From Cordia subcordata (lineage: Eukaryota; Streptophyta; Magnoliopsida; Boraginales; Cordiaceae), in the NCBI GenBank assembly GCA_028554755.1, contig JAPTOF010000002.1:7613001-7677000 (forward strand): a DNA stretch of 64,000 bases, read 5' to 3'. Shown here piece by piece: positions 1-10,156 of the stretch. Under the pieces are notes generated by a model that was given only the letters and a program-made list of their open reading frames with translations, was not told where the DNA came from and ran no database searches. Each line of letters opens with the position of its first letter. Within the stretch, counting starts at the first letter, position 1. Both the position numbers and the translations under genes were made by a program.

Positions 1-76
1 AGCTATGATGAGAAAGGGAACGGTGGAAGGGGAAGGACTCAAGGACAACAAAGATGAGGACAATTTCAAGATTTAA
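1..76 (+). CDS. C-terminal end of a calcium-dependent protein kinase (partial, CPK29-like)
   Basis: The frame starting at base 2 reads AMMRKGTVEGEGLKDNKDED and ends in a TAA at 74-76; the rest of the gene lies left of the window. The AMMRKG string is typical of the last EF-hand and tail of plant CDPKs, where a phrase like EFxxMMRKG follows the fourth calcium-binding loop. CDPKs are Ser/Thr kinases fused to a calmodulin-like domain and activated by calcium. The call is supported by position: in Arabidopsis CPK29 (At1g76040) lies next to the pseudouridine synthase At1g76050, which is also the next gene here. Only 24 residues are visible, so the exact family member is inference. Confidence 0.65.
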   Translation, partial: AMMRKGTVEGEGLKDNKDEDNFKI

Positions 77-1283
77 GACTTGTCCCGGGAATGCTCATCA
101 TGCTATTTTTCATCTACCCGAAGCAACTTGCTCCGAATCATGGCCGGGGAATCCTTTTCTGTCTGCTCGTTTGTCTTCTTTTCGCGGTGCCTCGTTGTTC
201 AGATAAGGCATCTTCCACTAGAACCGCTGTTGGTACAACAATACGCTGTTGTGCGATTTGCACAAATGGCTTTTTCTGCATCTCCATTTCAAATGCATGT
301 ACCTTCAAATTGTTTTGTACCATGCCTCTGTTGTACATTAGTTGCAAGAATCTGCTAATCGCTCTGGCACTTGATAACAATAAGCACTGGGGAAAATGGT
401 CCTTGGCTTACCGGAACTTTGTGATATCTCATTCCACATGTTGGAAAAAATTTTTATGTATATATAACTTTGTGTTATAAAATAATTCACTCAAGAATGA
501 GGAAACTTCAAATAGGATGGGGACTTTAAATTTGATATAATGCTCTTTAGGATTTTTATTACTCTGCTTTGGTGCTTATGGTCACTGGCGCAAATAAAGT
601 AATATCTAATATTCCTTGGGAATAAAAATGCTTTGAGTCAACCTCTAATTGAAGTTAAAACTAGTATAATCTTGACTCTACTTCGACTTTCTTCTTCCCT
701 GATCAAGTACAATGAAGAGCATCTTGTTCCCAACAAAAGAAAAAGTTCTAGTAATTTTCAGGATTAGGATAGTGGTAGAATTTTGGAAACATAAACATAT
801 ATTTGTTTATTTCTCAAAATTAATAATTAATTAAAAATGTATTTCTTTATTTATTAAAAAAATACCTCTTTTACATAAATTTGCATGGCTTGAAAATTTG
901 ACATTTTTAATATGAGTATGAACATCATAGTAAAAACCCCCCGAAAAAGTTTCTTTTTTTGCTAGGCCACTTATAATCATTTAAACCTAATTATTAGTCT
1001 TGTGATCACATTAAATTTAATCAATTAGTGTAAAATATTCAAAACAGTGATAACAATAATAATGAATTCAAATTATTATAAGTGGAATACAAATCTTATA
1101 TAAAATTGGTATTAAACAAGACTATACAAATTCTCTCATTTAAACATATCACATCCTTATCATGCTAAACGGGATTTGGGACCCCAAATAGCTTGGAAGT
1201 CGCCAAAAACTTGACTCTTATTATATTCGAACTACTTGGATACTATCATATTATATTTAATTAATTAACCCAAAACATTTACC
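77..1283. other. 3' flank of the kinase gene and intergenic DNA
   Basis: No supported gene. The first few hundred bases are of mixed composition and probably hold the kinase 3' UTR. From about 780 the DNA is strongly AT-rich, with homopolymer runs. The short reading frames at 80-480 overlap on both strands and show no domain or splice support. Confidence 0.6.
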
Positions 1284-1719
1284 TCCTGTTTGGATTGAGG
1301 AAATGAAAAAAAAAAAAAAAAGGAATAGTTTTGGTGGAAGTTCTTGCCTTTGTTTGGGTAGAAAGGACATCGGGGCATAAGGTTAAAAAGGATATCACTT
1401 ATCCCTCCAAATCCTTCAAAATGGCTCTCTCCAATTTTGAGGGAAGTGGAAGGGAAAGAAAATAATTCCTTTACAGTAACATTTTTATCCTTCCTTTTAT
1501 GTGTAAATAAAAAATTATAAAAATGTATAAAAGTTCATTTTGACATAAAATTTATCATTCCTTCCGTTTTTTTCTCAAACCAAACAAAATAAATTCACAA
1601 TCCTTTGTGATCCTTTCATTCATAAAAATTTTTCAATTCAAACAAAAATGAATTCTTTTCTTCTCTTTCTTTTATGATAATTTCCTTTACTAAAATTTTC
1701 TCCTGAATTCAAACACAGT
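1284..1719. mobile_element. MITE-like element upstream of the pseudouridine synthase gene
   Basis: About 430 bp bounded by imperfect inverted ends: TGTTTGGATTGAGG at 1287-1300 and CCTGAATTCAAACA at 1702-1715, which pair at 12 of 14 positions. The interior is A/T-rich with no coding capacity. This fits a non-autonomous DNA element of the kind with TGTTTGG-type ends, common in plants. No clear target duplication was seen, so the ends are approximate. Confidence 0.4.
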
Positions 1720-1863
1720 GTTAAATTTGTCATTATAATAATAGTAAATATAAATCATTATAAATAAAACACAATTTTATGCTGCCCAAAAATTCCTTTT
1801 TTTGTAGAAAAGGGGAAAGAGAGGGGAAAAAGTTTGAAACAAAAGAAAACCATAAAAAAAAAA

Positions 1864-4800
1864 ATGCTGTCTTCACTGAATCCATCAATGGCTTCATCCA
1901 AGGCCTTCAACAACTCAACCACCTCTCTCTTTCTTCACCCAAAAAACAACCCTTTTTCACTACTAGTCAAGCGGCCTTGTTCTTGTACCATCTCCAAACC
2001 CTCCGGCGACAACCCAGAACCCGTTTCCGGCCGGCGGGCCAACTTCTCCGGCGTCGTACTAAACGACACCGTTGAGATAAACAACTCATCTTTGAAAAAG
2101 CTGCGACTTGATGCTTGGATATCTTCTCGTATAAACGGCATTAGTAGAGCTAGAGTTCAATCCAGCATTAAATCTGGGCTTGTCGCTGTTAATGGTCGCA
2201 AAATTGACAAGGTTTCTCATTTTTAAATTTTCGTTTTGAGCTTGAATACAGAGCAATTTTTTTTTTTTTTGGTGGGTTTTCTTTTTTGGGGAAATTGAGC
2301 TAAGAAATGGTGTAAACTTTTGATTTTTATGATTTTTATTTTGGGTCTTTACTAAATTGCATTTTGGAGAGGTTTTTATTTGTTGCTGGTCGCAAAATTG
2401 ACAAGGTCTCATTTTTAAATTTTCATTTTGAGCTAGAGTATAGAGCAAAATTTTTGTTTTATGGGTTCTCTTTTTGGGGGAAATTTGAGCTAAGAAATAG
2501 TGTAAAGTTTTGATTTTTATGAGTTTCATTTTGGGGTTTTACTAAATTGGATTTTAGAGAGGTTTTATTTCATTTATTGACTTAAATAATTTTTTCCCCC
2601 TTGCTCTGTGCTAGGCTTCATATATGGTGAAAGGTGGGGATAGAGTGCATTGTACTATAGCGGAGTTGCAACCTTTGAGAGCTGAACCAGAAGATATACC
2701 ATTGGATATTGTATATGAAGATGAGCATGTACTTGTTGTTAATAAGCCTGCTCACATGGTAAATACATAAATGTTCATGTTGGAATGATAGCAAAATGTT
2801 GCTCAATTCATTTACCACGACATTGTTGATTTTCTTGTTATTTCGTGTTTGACATTTTCGGATGCAACATAAGGCATGGTATCTTTTATTTGTAATCTTT
2901 CTCTCTTAGGTAAGTGTTAGAAGTGCCACATTCTTTTTAGGTGTTAACAAGCTTGTTGGCTTCTCTGACATAGCATCAGCTTAGTGTTTGAGTGATGTAT
3001 TTGTTCTCTACATGACTGGCAAATCTCGGAAATTCTTTTATTTCTTTCGCTTGTTGAAGGGATGATAATCTTATAGATTTCTCTAACTAAGGGTCGGTTT
3101 GAAGTTTGAAAACTATGTCTAGTTTGCAAATGACTAGCGAATTGTAGTTATCTTGTTTCTCGTTTCCAAAATTAGGGGTTGGTAGCTTTGGTCCTTTTTT
3201 GTTATTAGGCTTGATGTTCCCTATCTAGATTTTCATCACGCGTGGCAATAGAACAGACATTTTAACTGAAGAAGCTCAAGGAAACCTTTTACTGCAACGT
3301 AGGTCGTTCATCCAGCACCAGGCAATGCTTCTGGAACACTTGTAAATGGCATTCTTCATCACTGCAGTCTTCCTACAGTTTCATTCCCTAATGGGGAAGG
3401 ACTTTTGGATGAAGAGGATCCATCTGATGATGAGTTCAGTTTCTATTCTTCAGATCAGGTTAATGGTGAAGGTGTCTGTTCTGGAGTATCTGATGCAGCT
3501 ATCCGCCCGGGAATCGTCCATAGATTGGACAAAGGCACAAGTGGCTTGCTTATTGTTGCAAAGGTGATCTCTGCTTATGTTATCTCATTATTGGTAAATT
3601 GGAGTCTGAGTTGCTGCTCCAGTTTGCTGTTTAATTTTGGACTTTGAGTGGTATTCTAATTTACAAAGCTTTTCTTATATTGAGCAGGATGAGCACTCTC
3701 ATGCCCATCTAGCTGAACAGTTTAAGAAACACACTATAAAGAGGGTCTATGTCAGTCTTACATGTGGAGTTCCTTCACCAGCTTCAGGGCGTGTTGATGT
3801 CCCGATTGGGCGCGATTTAAATAATCGGGTTCGAATGATTGCTGTCCCTGGATCTAATAAGTCTGCAAAGACTCGTCATGCTGCTAGTAGGTGATTTGAG
3901 ATTCCGAATACTTAATACTGTACATCAATGAGAAGTTGTGGTTGGATTCCCCAGGTCTAGTGCCCCTAAAAAATTTCAGCTTTGGCGAGAATGCTCTTAT
4001 GTTCAGTGAGTTTCATACAATTAGATGTATGAATATGGAAAGCCTGTAAAATATTTGACAAATACGGATGTATAGCCTCTCAGTGTATCCTTAGCCTCTA
4101 GCCCTCTACTCTGTCTATATATGTCATTTTCTGATACAATTTGCGCAAATTTAGTTTTGCTCAAGCTATAAACTACTAAGAAGTTGAAAATAAAATGGAA
4201 CTTGGTAGAATTCTGTCTTTTCTGCTGAGTTGCTTTCTTTTGGTATCAGCTACCATGGATGTTAAGGTTAAATCATTTTTAACTTTCTCAGGTATAGAGT
4301 AATTGAAATCCTTGCTGGTGGTGGCTCAGCCTTGGTTGAGTGGAGATTAGAGACTGGGCGCACTCACCAGGTACATCATTCATCACTGTAATTTACATCA
4401 TCGTCTTTTGTTGTAATAGATTTGAAGTTTTCATTTACACGGGACACTCTTAGCAAAATACTTGGCCTTTACTTTTAGTATGCTATCAATACATTTTTCA
4501 TTGCTGATTCCAAAATATGCGGTTGAATCCTTTGGTTGTAATGGCTCTCTTCTTTCATGAGCTGTTTCACATATGGGCAGTGTCTTCTGGGGCAGATTCG
4601 GGCACATGCAAAGTACTTGGGCTTTCCTCTTCTGGGAGATGAGGTTTATGGAGGAACTAAGAATATGGCCCTTTCCTTGCTTCAGCCCAGGACTCTGCCT
4701 GCCTTTCATGGGAAACTTCTGCAATTGCTTGCCCGACTGGAAAGACCTTGCCTCCATGCGTTGACGCTAGGGTAGGAAGAATTAGCTTACTATTTCCTGC

Positions 4801-4960
4801 TTACACTCACAGAGTACCTCTTATAAATGCCACCTTTATTTGCAGGTTCAAGCATCCATATACAGGGGAGAGTATGAACTTCTCTCAGCTCCCACCGGAA
4901 GATTTTACTGAAGTTCTGAGCCAGCTTCGTGACATCAGCACAGAGAAGGTAACTTGGTAG
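1864..4960 (+). CDS. RluA/RluD-family RNA pseudouridine synthase, chloroplast type (7 exons)
   Basis: Joined exons: 1864-2211, 2615-2758, 3303-3563, 3688-3890, 4292-4370, 4596-4771 and 4846-4960. All junctions are GT-AG, the frame stays open, and the product is 441 aa. The first ATG of the frame is at 1864. Residues 1 to about 75 are Ser/Asn-rich like a plastid transit peptide. An S4 RNA-binding domain begins near residue 80 (LRLDAWISSRINGISRARVQ). The catalytic motif HRLDKGTSG is at 237-245, with Asp240 as the nucleophile. The later conserved blocks GRTHQIRAHAKYLG and GDEVYGG are present. The enzyme should isomerise uridine to pseudouridine in organellar RNA. It matches the position of Arabidopsis At1g76050. 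An acidic insert (EEDPSDDEF) lies in exon 3. An alternative 3' end is possible: splicing at 4948 to an exon at 5322-5366 would replace VTW-stop by 14 other residues. Confidence 0.93.
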
Positions 4961-5764
4961 AAGGCACTCAATCAATCCAAATATAGCAGTATCGGTTACC
5001 AACTTTGCACGGAAAAAGAAAGAGTTTGATAGCAATACTAGAGAAACTTTTCTTAACCACCAGCATTTGAATTTGGTGCTACTTGGACCACGTCACTCCT
5101 CACTTGTAGTTTCCCCTCACTTGGGGTTTGGGAGCTTGCCTTTGTCTCCTCCCATAGGGCTTAGAAGGTCAATACAATCCATTTCTCCGTGGAATATATC
5201 TAGGAGTTGCCTAATGGAATGAAGGCTTGGTTTGGTATACTATCTGAACTGGCCACTCATATCAAATTCTTCACTCTTCAGCCGATTGATAGTCTACTAT
5301 AATGTGATACTGGCTTTTCAGGTAATTAAGCCGGAGATTATAAATCAAGATGCATCATTCCAGTAATCAGACATCAAAGTCCATTTGCTGACCGCTCCAG
5401 GACTAGAGGCAGTCCATGTGTATCACTAGGGAATGGGACATATAGACTCGACTTCATTACTTGCTCAAGCTCCGCAGAGGACATTTCTGTTTCAGAATCC
5501 GACCAGCTTTGACTTAGCAAAAGGCTTCAAACCCCTACCTACGTTAGGCTGGACAATCGATCACCTTGTGTTGGATCCTGAATTGCTATCTCTGAGCAAG
5601 TTGCAAGTAGGATCAAGAACGTTTGTAAACGAGGTGGCAAATTGACTCGAAATGTTAGATTGTGATCTCTTTCTCTAAATTGTTTGACTTGAGATGTTAG
5701 ATTATAATCTCTTTCTTACTTTGTTCCATTCGCTTGGCTATGGTTCAATCTTGGAACGAAAGTA
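4961..5764. other. 3' region of the pseudouridine synthase gene
   Basis: Probably the 3' UTR and flank. It contains a possible alternative last exon at 5322-5366 (acceptor TTTTCAG, reading VIKPEIINQDASFQ then TAA). A 70-codon frame at 5433-5645 lacks recognisable domains and is not called as a gene. Confidence 0.45.
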
Positions 5765-5851
5765 AGATTTCTTCTGCTATAAATGATTCCACCAGATTTC
5801 TTCAGCTATAAATGATTCCACCAGATTTCTTCTGCTATAAATGATTCCACC
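5765..5851. repeat. Three direct copies of a 29-bp unit
   Basis: Three adjacent 29-bp units starting AGATTTCTTC and ending GATTCCACC. The middle unit differs by one base (CAGC for CTGC), so this is a young minisatellite. Confidence 0.9.
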
Positions 5852-7957
5852 AATCTCACAATTTTGTAAGGAGAGTCGACATGCCATCAACCTATGATAA
5901 AACTACATCAGCCCAGTTACATATGTTGATTGTTATTCAAGATTGACTGATCACATACTAGTATAGCAGCAATCCGTTGCATTTCTCCAATATTTATAAA
6001 CACAATTCTGACCAAATCAAATCCCAGTCCACGCAGTACAAACAGGTAAGAGCCAGCTGAAGCAATAGGTTTGAGAGTCAGATTCTGCTTCTAGTTAACA
6101 TCAACATGCTGAAGACACTGCGGTAGTGGAGAAATCACGCAGTACAAGAATTTCCCTTTCCAGCCAATCTAACTCCAGTAAAAAGGGAAGGCTTTCTCTC
6201 CACCTGAAACAGAAGTCTGTCCGCGTGGAGTCGAAACCTGATAGAAAGGTAATCGAATATCAGCAATATGATCCAGGATAGGATTCAAAAGAGACATGAT
6301 GATAAGACAACTACATAGAAACTATACGGCGTGACAACCTGGGTGCACAATTCAAGTACGAGCGAGCAAGCTAGAAAGCGACTACAAGATACCAGATGCT
6401 TAACAACAACCACCCAGCAGGAACGAGCAGCATCTCCTGAAGATATATGTATACATACAGCTTTCTAGACCTAAAGATTAGTCTCACGACAGATACTCTA
6501 CATTAAACGCTTACAGTGATGCAGAACATTAGCTGCAAATCCTTATACCTCGTACAAAGAGAAATGGACCAGTAATCCACCAAATTAATGAAAAGAAAAG
6601 AATGTGCATAAGATTATTTCTTCCACACAATACTTGAATGCTGAGACCTATAAACTCTTTAAAAGTGGTCGTCTTCAACCAAAAAAAGCCCCATGATATG
6701 TAATCCATAGCTCTGACCAAATTGTTAGTTGATATATGAGCAATCAGCTGGCTGTTGCTTACAAACTTAAAACCACCGTCAAACTGCAAATTCAATCAAT
6801 AGCGAGAAACTTTCTAAACTAGAGGCCCTCAAAGGATGAAGTATTGTATGAACAGTTCTTTTTTTACCAGTGACAACTTATATCCACCTTATTTCCAAAC
6901 ATGCAAAGCTAGGATCAAGTTCAATCATCTTAGTAATATTACTGTCTTTTCAACAACATAAAATTCATACCCATCGTGCCACTGATATCAGTATCACTTC
7001 TGATATCCAACGCAACTTCGGTATCTGCCAAGAAACTTTGATCAAAGTTTGAACTACCCCATCCCCTACAAAATCCATTAAACGTTTAGCTGTAAACATC
7101 TTAATAACTAACCTTGGATTCTCATATTCATCCTAAAATAAAGACACCCCTACACCGGCGTGGACACTTCCTCATATTATCTATTATCTTGAAAGATATT
7201 ACTATCCTATCCACTCTTGTATAAGATTCCGAAGATTCTAACATTTCATTACATATAAAACCACCAAACTAGGAAGTTCAAGTTTTCAATTCGCATATTA
7301 CACATCTGTCTATAAAAATGAAAAGGGTTTACCCCAAGCTCATTGAAGGACCCCCTATGCACTGGTTCGGTTGGACTACTTTTGGCTATGGTACACACCC
7401 TTATCTTGTCTAAGAGGTACATTGCAAGAAACTCTTTCTATGTGCAAGTCTTCGGGAAGTTGAAGCTAATTTCAGCCTAAATCAGGAAGCTCCATATTGA
7501 ATTACTAAAAGAGCATCAATACCCTTAGGCCTCCAGATTCAAAAACTGAGCAATTAGCTGTTGCACCAAAGGGCAACCTTCTTGTACAGCTTTGGATTTA
7601 AAGCAACATTTTCCTTGGAAAAAATACTTCTTTTTGCACTAACTATTTGGCTTAGTTTCTAAAAATGCTGAAAGTTCGAGAAAGGCCACAATACAGCTTT
7701 TCTTAGAAGCGTTTCTTAGCTTTTCAAGAAAAACTTTTTTTCAACAGTTGTTACAGATAGAGTCTTTAGAAAAAACCAATCCAAACGAGCCCTTTATCAT
7801 CATGTTCATAAATAAAAAACAATCCAAAAAAATTGAGCTAAAAAAATCAAATCTTTACATCAAAGCTAACAAATTTAATCCATTAAACTTACCAACTACG
7901 GAAAATCAAAGAAAATCAAAACAGAGCAATTCAAAAATTCAACAATTACCCACAAAA
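5852..7957. other. Intergenic DNA with one exon-like island
   Basis: No complete gene is supported. On the minus strand, after an acceptor CTATCAG, the stretch ending near 6180 reads VSTPRGQTSVSGGEKAFPFY followed by WS and TAG. It looks like the last exon of an unidentified gene. A second minus-strand island near 6763-6783 (FDGGFKF) sits between TTGCAG and GTAAGC. I could not join these to a start codon or to the LYR gene. Near 7775 a GCTCGTTTGGATTGG-like string (minus strand) resembles a MITE end. Confidence 0.35.
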
Positions 7958-8434
7958 TCACCGGCGATTCGGATTATTTAAATCGGCCCGTTCCTTCTCA
8001 ATCTGCTGCTTCTGCTTCTCCACAAGCTTATCAAGAGCGGCTTGAACCGCATCACGCCCACCAATCAACAACCGGGTAACAATCTCTGGGTCGGTCTCGA
8101 ATCGGGCCTCCTCAAACTCCTTTCGGGCGTTGGCGCGAAGAACATCGCGCCACGGCAGGCCTCTCGAATCGGGCCAGACGAAGAACCGGGTGGCCCGAAT
8201 TATGTCCCGGTAGAGACTCAGCACCTCGCGGCGCGTGCTGGTGAGTCGCTGCCGGGTTATGAACTCGCTCTCGTCGTCGTTGAGGAGGGGTTTCTTGTTG
8301 TCTTTCTTGGAGAGGTGTCTGTCTAGCAGCTCCTCCACCGTGTCCGGGCCGTGGTGGAAGCAGAAATGGCGGCGGTGGTGGGCCCGGAGAGAGTTGAGAG
8401 AACCGGTGAGGGTTCGGCTTTCTTGGAGCCTCAT
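7958..8434 (-). CDS. LYR-motif (Complex1_LYR-like) protein, EMB1793-like
   Basis: An intronless 158-aa frame; the ATG at 8434 is the first true Met codon (further upstream only a TTG is in frame). The LYR tripeptide is at residues 74-76 in the context REVLSLYRDIIRATRFF, followed by a Trp- and Arg-rich helix (DSRGLPWRDVLRANARKEFE) and a charged C-terminal helix. LYR proteins are small, usually mitochondrial adaptors that contact the Fe-S cluster and acyl-carrier machinery and help assemble respiratory complexes. The basic, His/Arg-rich N-terminus is compatible with mitochondrial import. Its place next to the pseudouridine synthase mirrors Arabidopsis, where an LYR gene (At1g76060, EMB1793) follows At1g76050. 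Family membership is clear; the specific client is unknown. Confidence 0.88.
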   Translation of the reverse strand: MRLQESRTLTGSLNSLRAHHRRHFCFHHGPDTVEELLDRHLSKKDNKKPLLNDDESEFITRQRLTSTRREVLSLYRDIIRATRFFVWPDSRGLPWRDVLRANARKEFEEARFETDPEIVTRLLIGGRDAVQAALDKLVEKQKQQIEKERADLNNPNRR

Positions 8435-8794
8435 GGTGGTTTGGATTTTGCGCAAAACGTGAAAAGTTAGGCCATTTTACGAACCTTCATGGGCTTCGTT
8501 AGTTTTTCTTCTTTTTTTTTTTTCTTTCTTTTTTATTGGGTAAATTGCACCTAATTATCCTACTCTTATTCGTTGTAATTTTAAAAGAGGTAGGAACACT
8601 CATTTTATTTTAGGAAATATATATGTTACACATTTGAGATTCATAAAAAAATAATATCATGTTTACAATTTTGGACACATGTGTTATATATTTAAAAACG
8701 AGAGGTGAACTCACATTTATTTTGAAACTACAAACACAACATACACTTATAATAAATTATACGAGGGTCAATCATCGATGAAATTTACCCTTTC

Positions 8795-8802
8795 TGGGCC
8801 CA
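8795..8802. promoter_or_regulatory. TGGGCCCA palindrome (site II-like) upstream of the LYR gene
   Basis: TGGGCCCA about 360 bp upstream of the LYR start codon contains TGGGCC on both strands. TGGGCY site II elements are common in promoters of plant mitochondrial and ribosomal genes. Its role here is inference. Confidence 0.3.
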
Positions 8803-9284
8803 ACGAGCTTCATTAGCTGAGGGAACATTTTGTCTATATAAGTTCTTTTTCCCGAAAGTTAAGTCGGGTTATATTATAATAAATCAAAAGAGCGTTTCTT
8901 TTTCCTATTTTTCAAAAGTACAAGCAATTCTTATGGTAGTGTTGCCAATGCATGGACGTTCGGTTGCAAAGCCTGTTTTGTAAGTCAATTTATACATTAG
9001 TTTATCTTTTTATATTTCTTTTAATTGATAAAGGATTATAAAACTCCTTTAGTTCACAAAAATTGGCCAATTTGTGAAACTCTAGGCCCGTTTGGATGAG
9101 CTGTTAAAAAATAACTTTTTAATATTTAAAAAAGTATTTTCTTAAAAATCTTAAATTAAATTTTTCTAGAGTTACAATTTATTTCAAAAGACAATCCGAA
9201 TACTTATACAAAAAAAAGTGCTTTTTTTTTTGAGGAACCTATACCAGGCCCAAACACAGAAAAGGATGAGCTTCGTTAATTTAG
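8803..9284. other. AT-rich spacer with a possible MITE remnant
   Basis: No gene seen. A GGCCCGTTTGGATGAGC string near 9083 and a CCAGGCCCAAACAC string near 9243 could be decayed inverted ends of a short element. Confidence 0.3.
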
Positions 9285-9388
9285 TGGCTGTTTGGATTGC
9301 TTATTTTGATGCTTATAAGCAGCAACAGTAGACACCTTTTTACTGTAGCTGCTTATAAGCAGCAAAATAAGCACTCCCAAATAGTGCT
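9285..9388. mobile_element. Short inverted-repeat MITE-like element
   Basis: About 100 bp that folds back on itself: GCTGTTTGGATTGCTTATTT at the left, ATAAGCAGCAAAATAAGCAC near the right end, and GCTTATAAGCAGC present on both arms around a short centre. It resembles the element at 50602-50715. No coding capacity. Confidence 0.5.
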
Positions 9389-10085
9389 ATTAGACAAAGG
9401 ACATAGGTATTCTATAGTTTTTTTTTTGGTTAAACCCTTCTCACACTTAAGAGAGATAATCTTAACCATTTGAGATATGACTTAATCCCATAGGTATTCT
9501 CTAGTTATTGTTATTATTCTTATGATAATTATTACAATTATTATTATTAAAAATAATTAATTATTGTCAAAATAATGGAATAAATTTATGATTGTATAGG
9601 TGTATGCTAACAATTATTCACTAAGATGTAACAAAATTAATTTCTTGATAAATTATTGTCAATTAGATTCATAAAAAGAATACTATTTTGTATTCAATCA
9701 AATTTTTTATTAAAGAAAATTAATAAATAAACTAATAAATTTGACACATGATCTTTGTATTATTTCAGATCTATATTTGTGAAAGAATATGAAAATTTTA
9801 AAGGTATTAGGAAGATTAATTAAGACGAGAGATTAGAGAGAGAATTGTTTCACGACCACCACTGAGGGAGAAGAAAAGATGAAACTAATGCTACTTTTTG
9901 AGAACGAAAAGTTTTCATATTTATAACATGGATCCTGTTAAATAGCCAAAAAGATGCAGTGAAAAATGGCCAAAATGCATTAATGATGAGATATAAAGAC
10001 TCTTTTACTCATTAAAAATAAATATCACCAAATTCTCTCTTCATTATACATTTTTTCTTCTCTCTCCTAAATCCTCTCTATTCAT

Positions 10086-10156
<71 letters not shown>

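Noticed and set aside
80..480. Two overlapping plus-strand ORFs and one minus-strand ORF after the kinase stop codon
   Set aside because: They overlap in three frames, have no domain and fall in the probable 3' UTR of the kinase gene.
5433..5645. 70-codon ORF downstream of the pseudouridine synthase
   Set aside because: No recognisable motif and no splice connection; may be chance in a less AT-rich flank.
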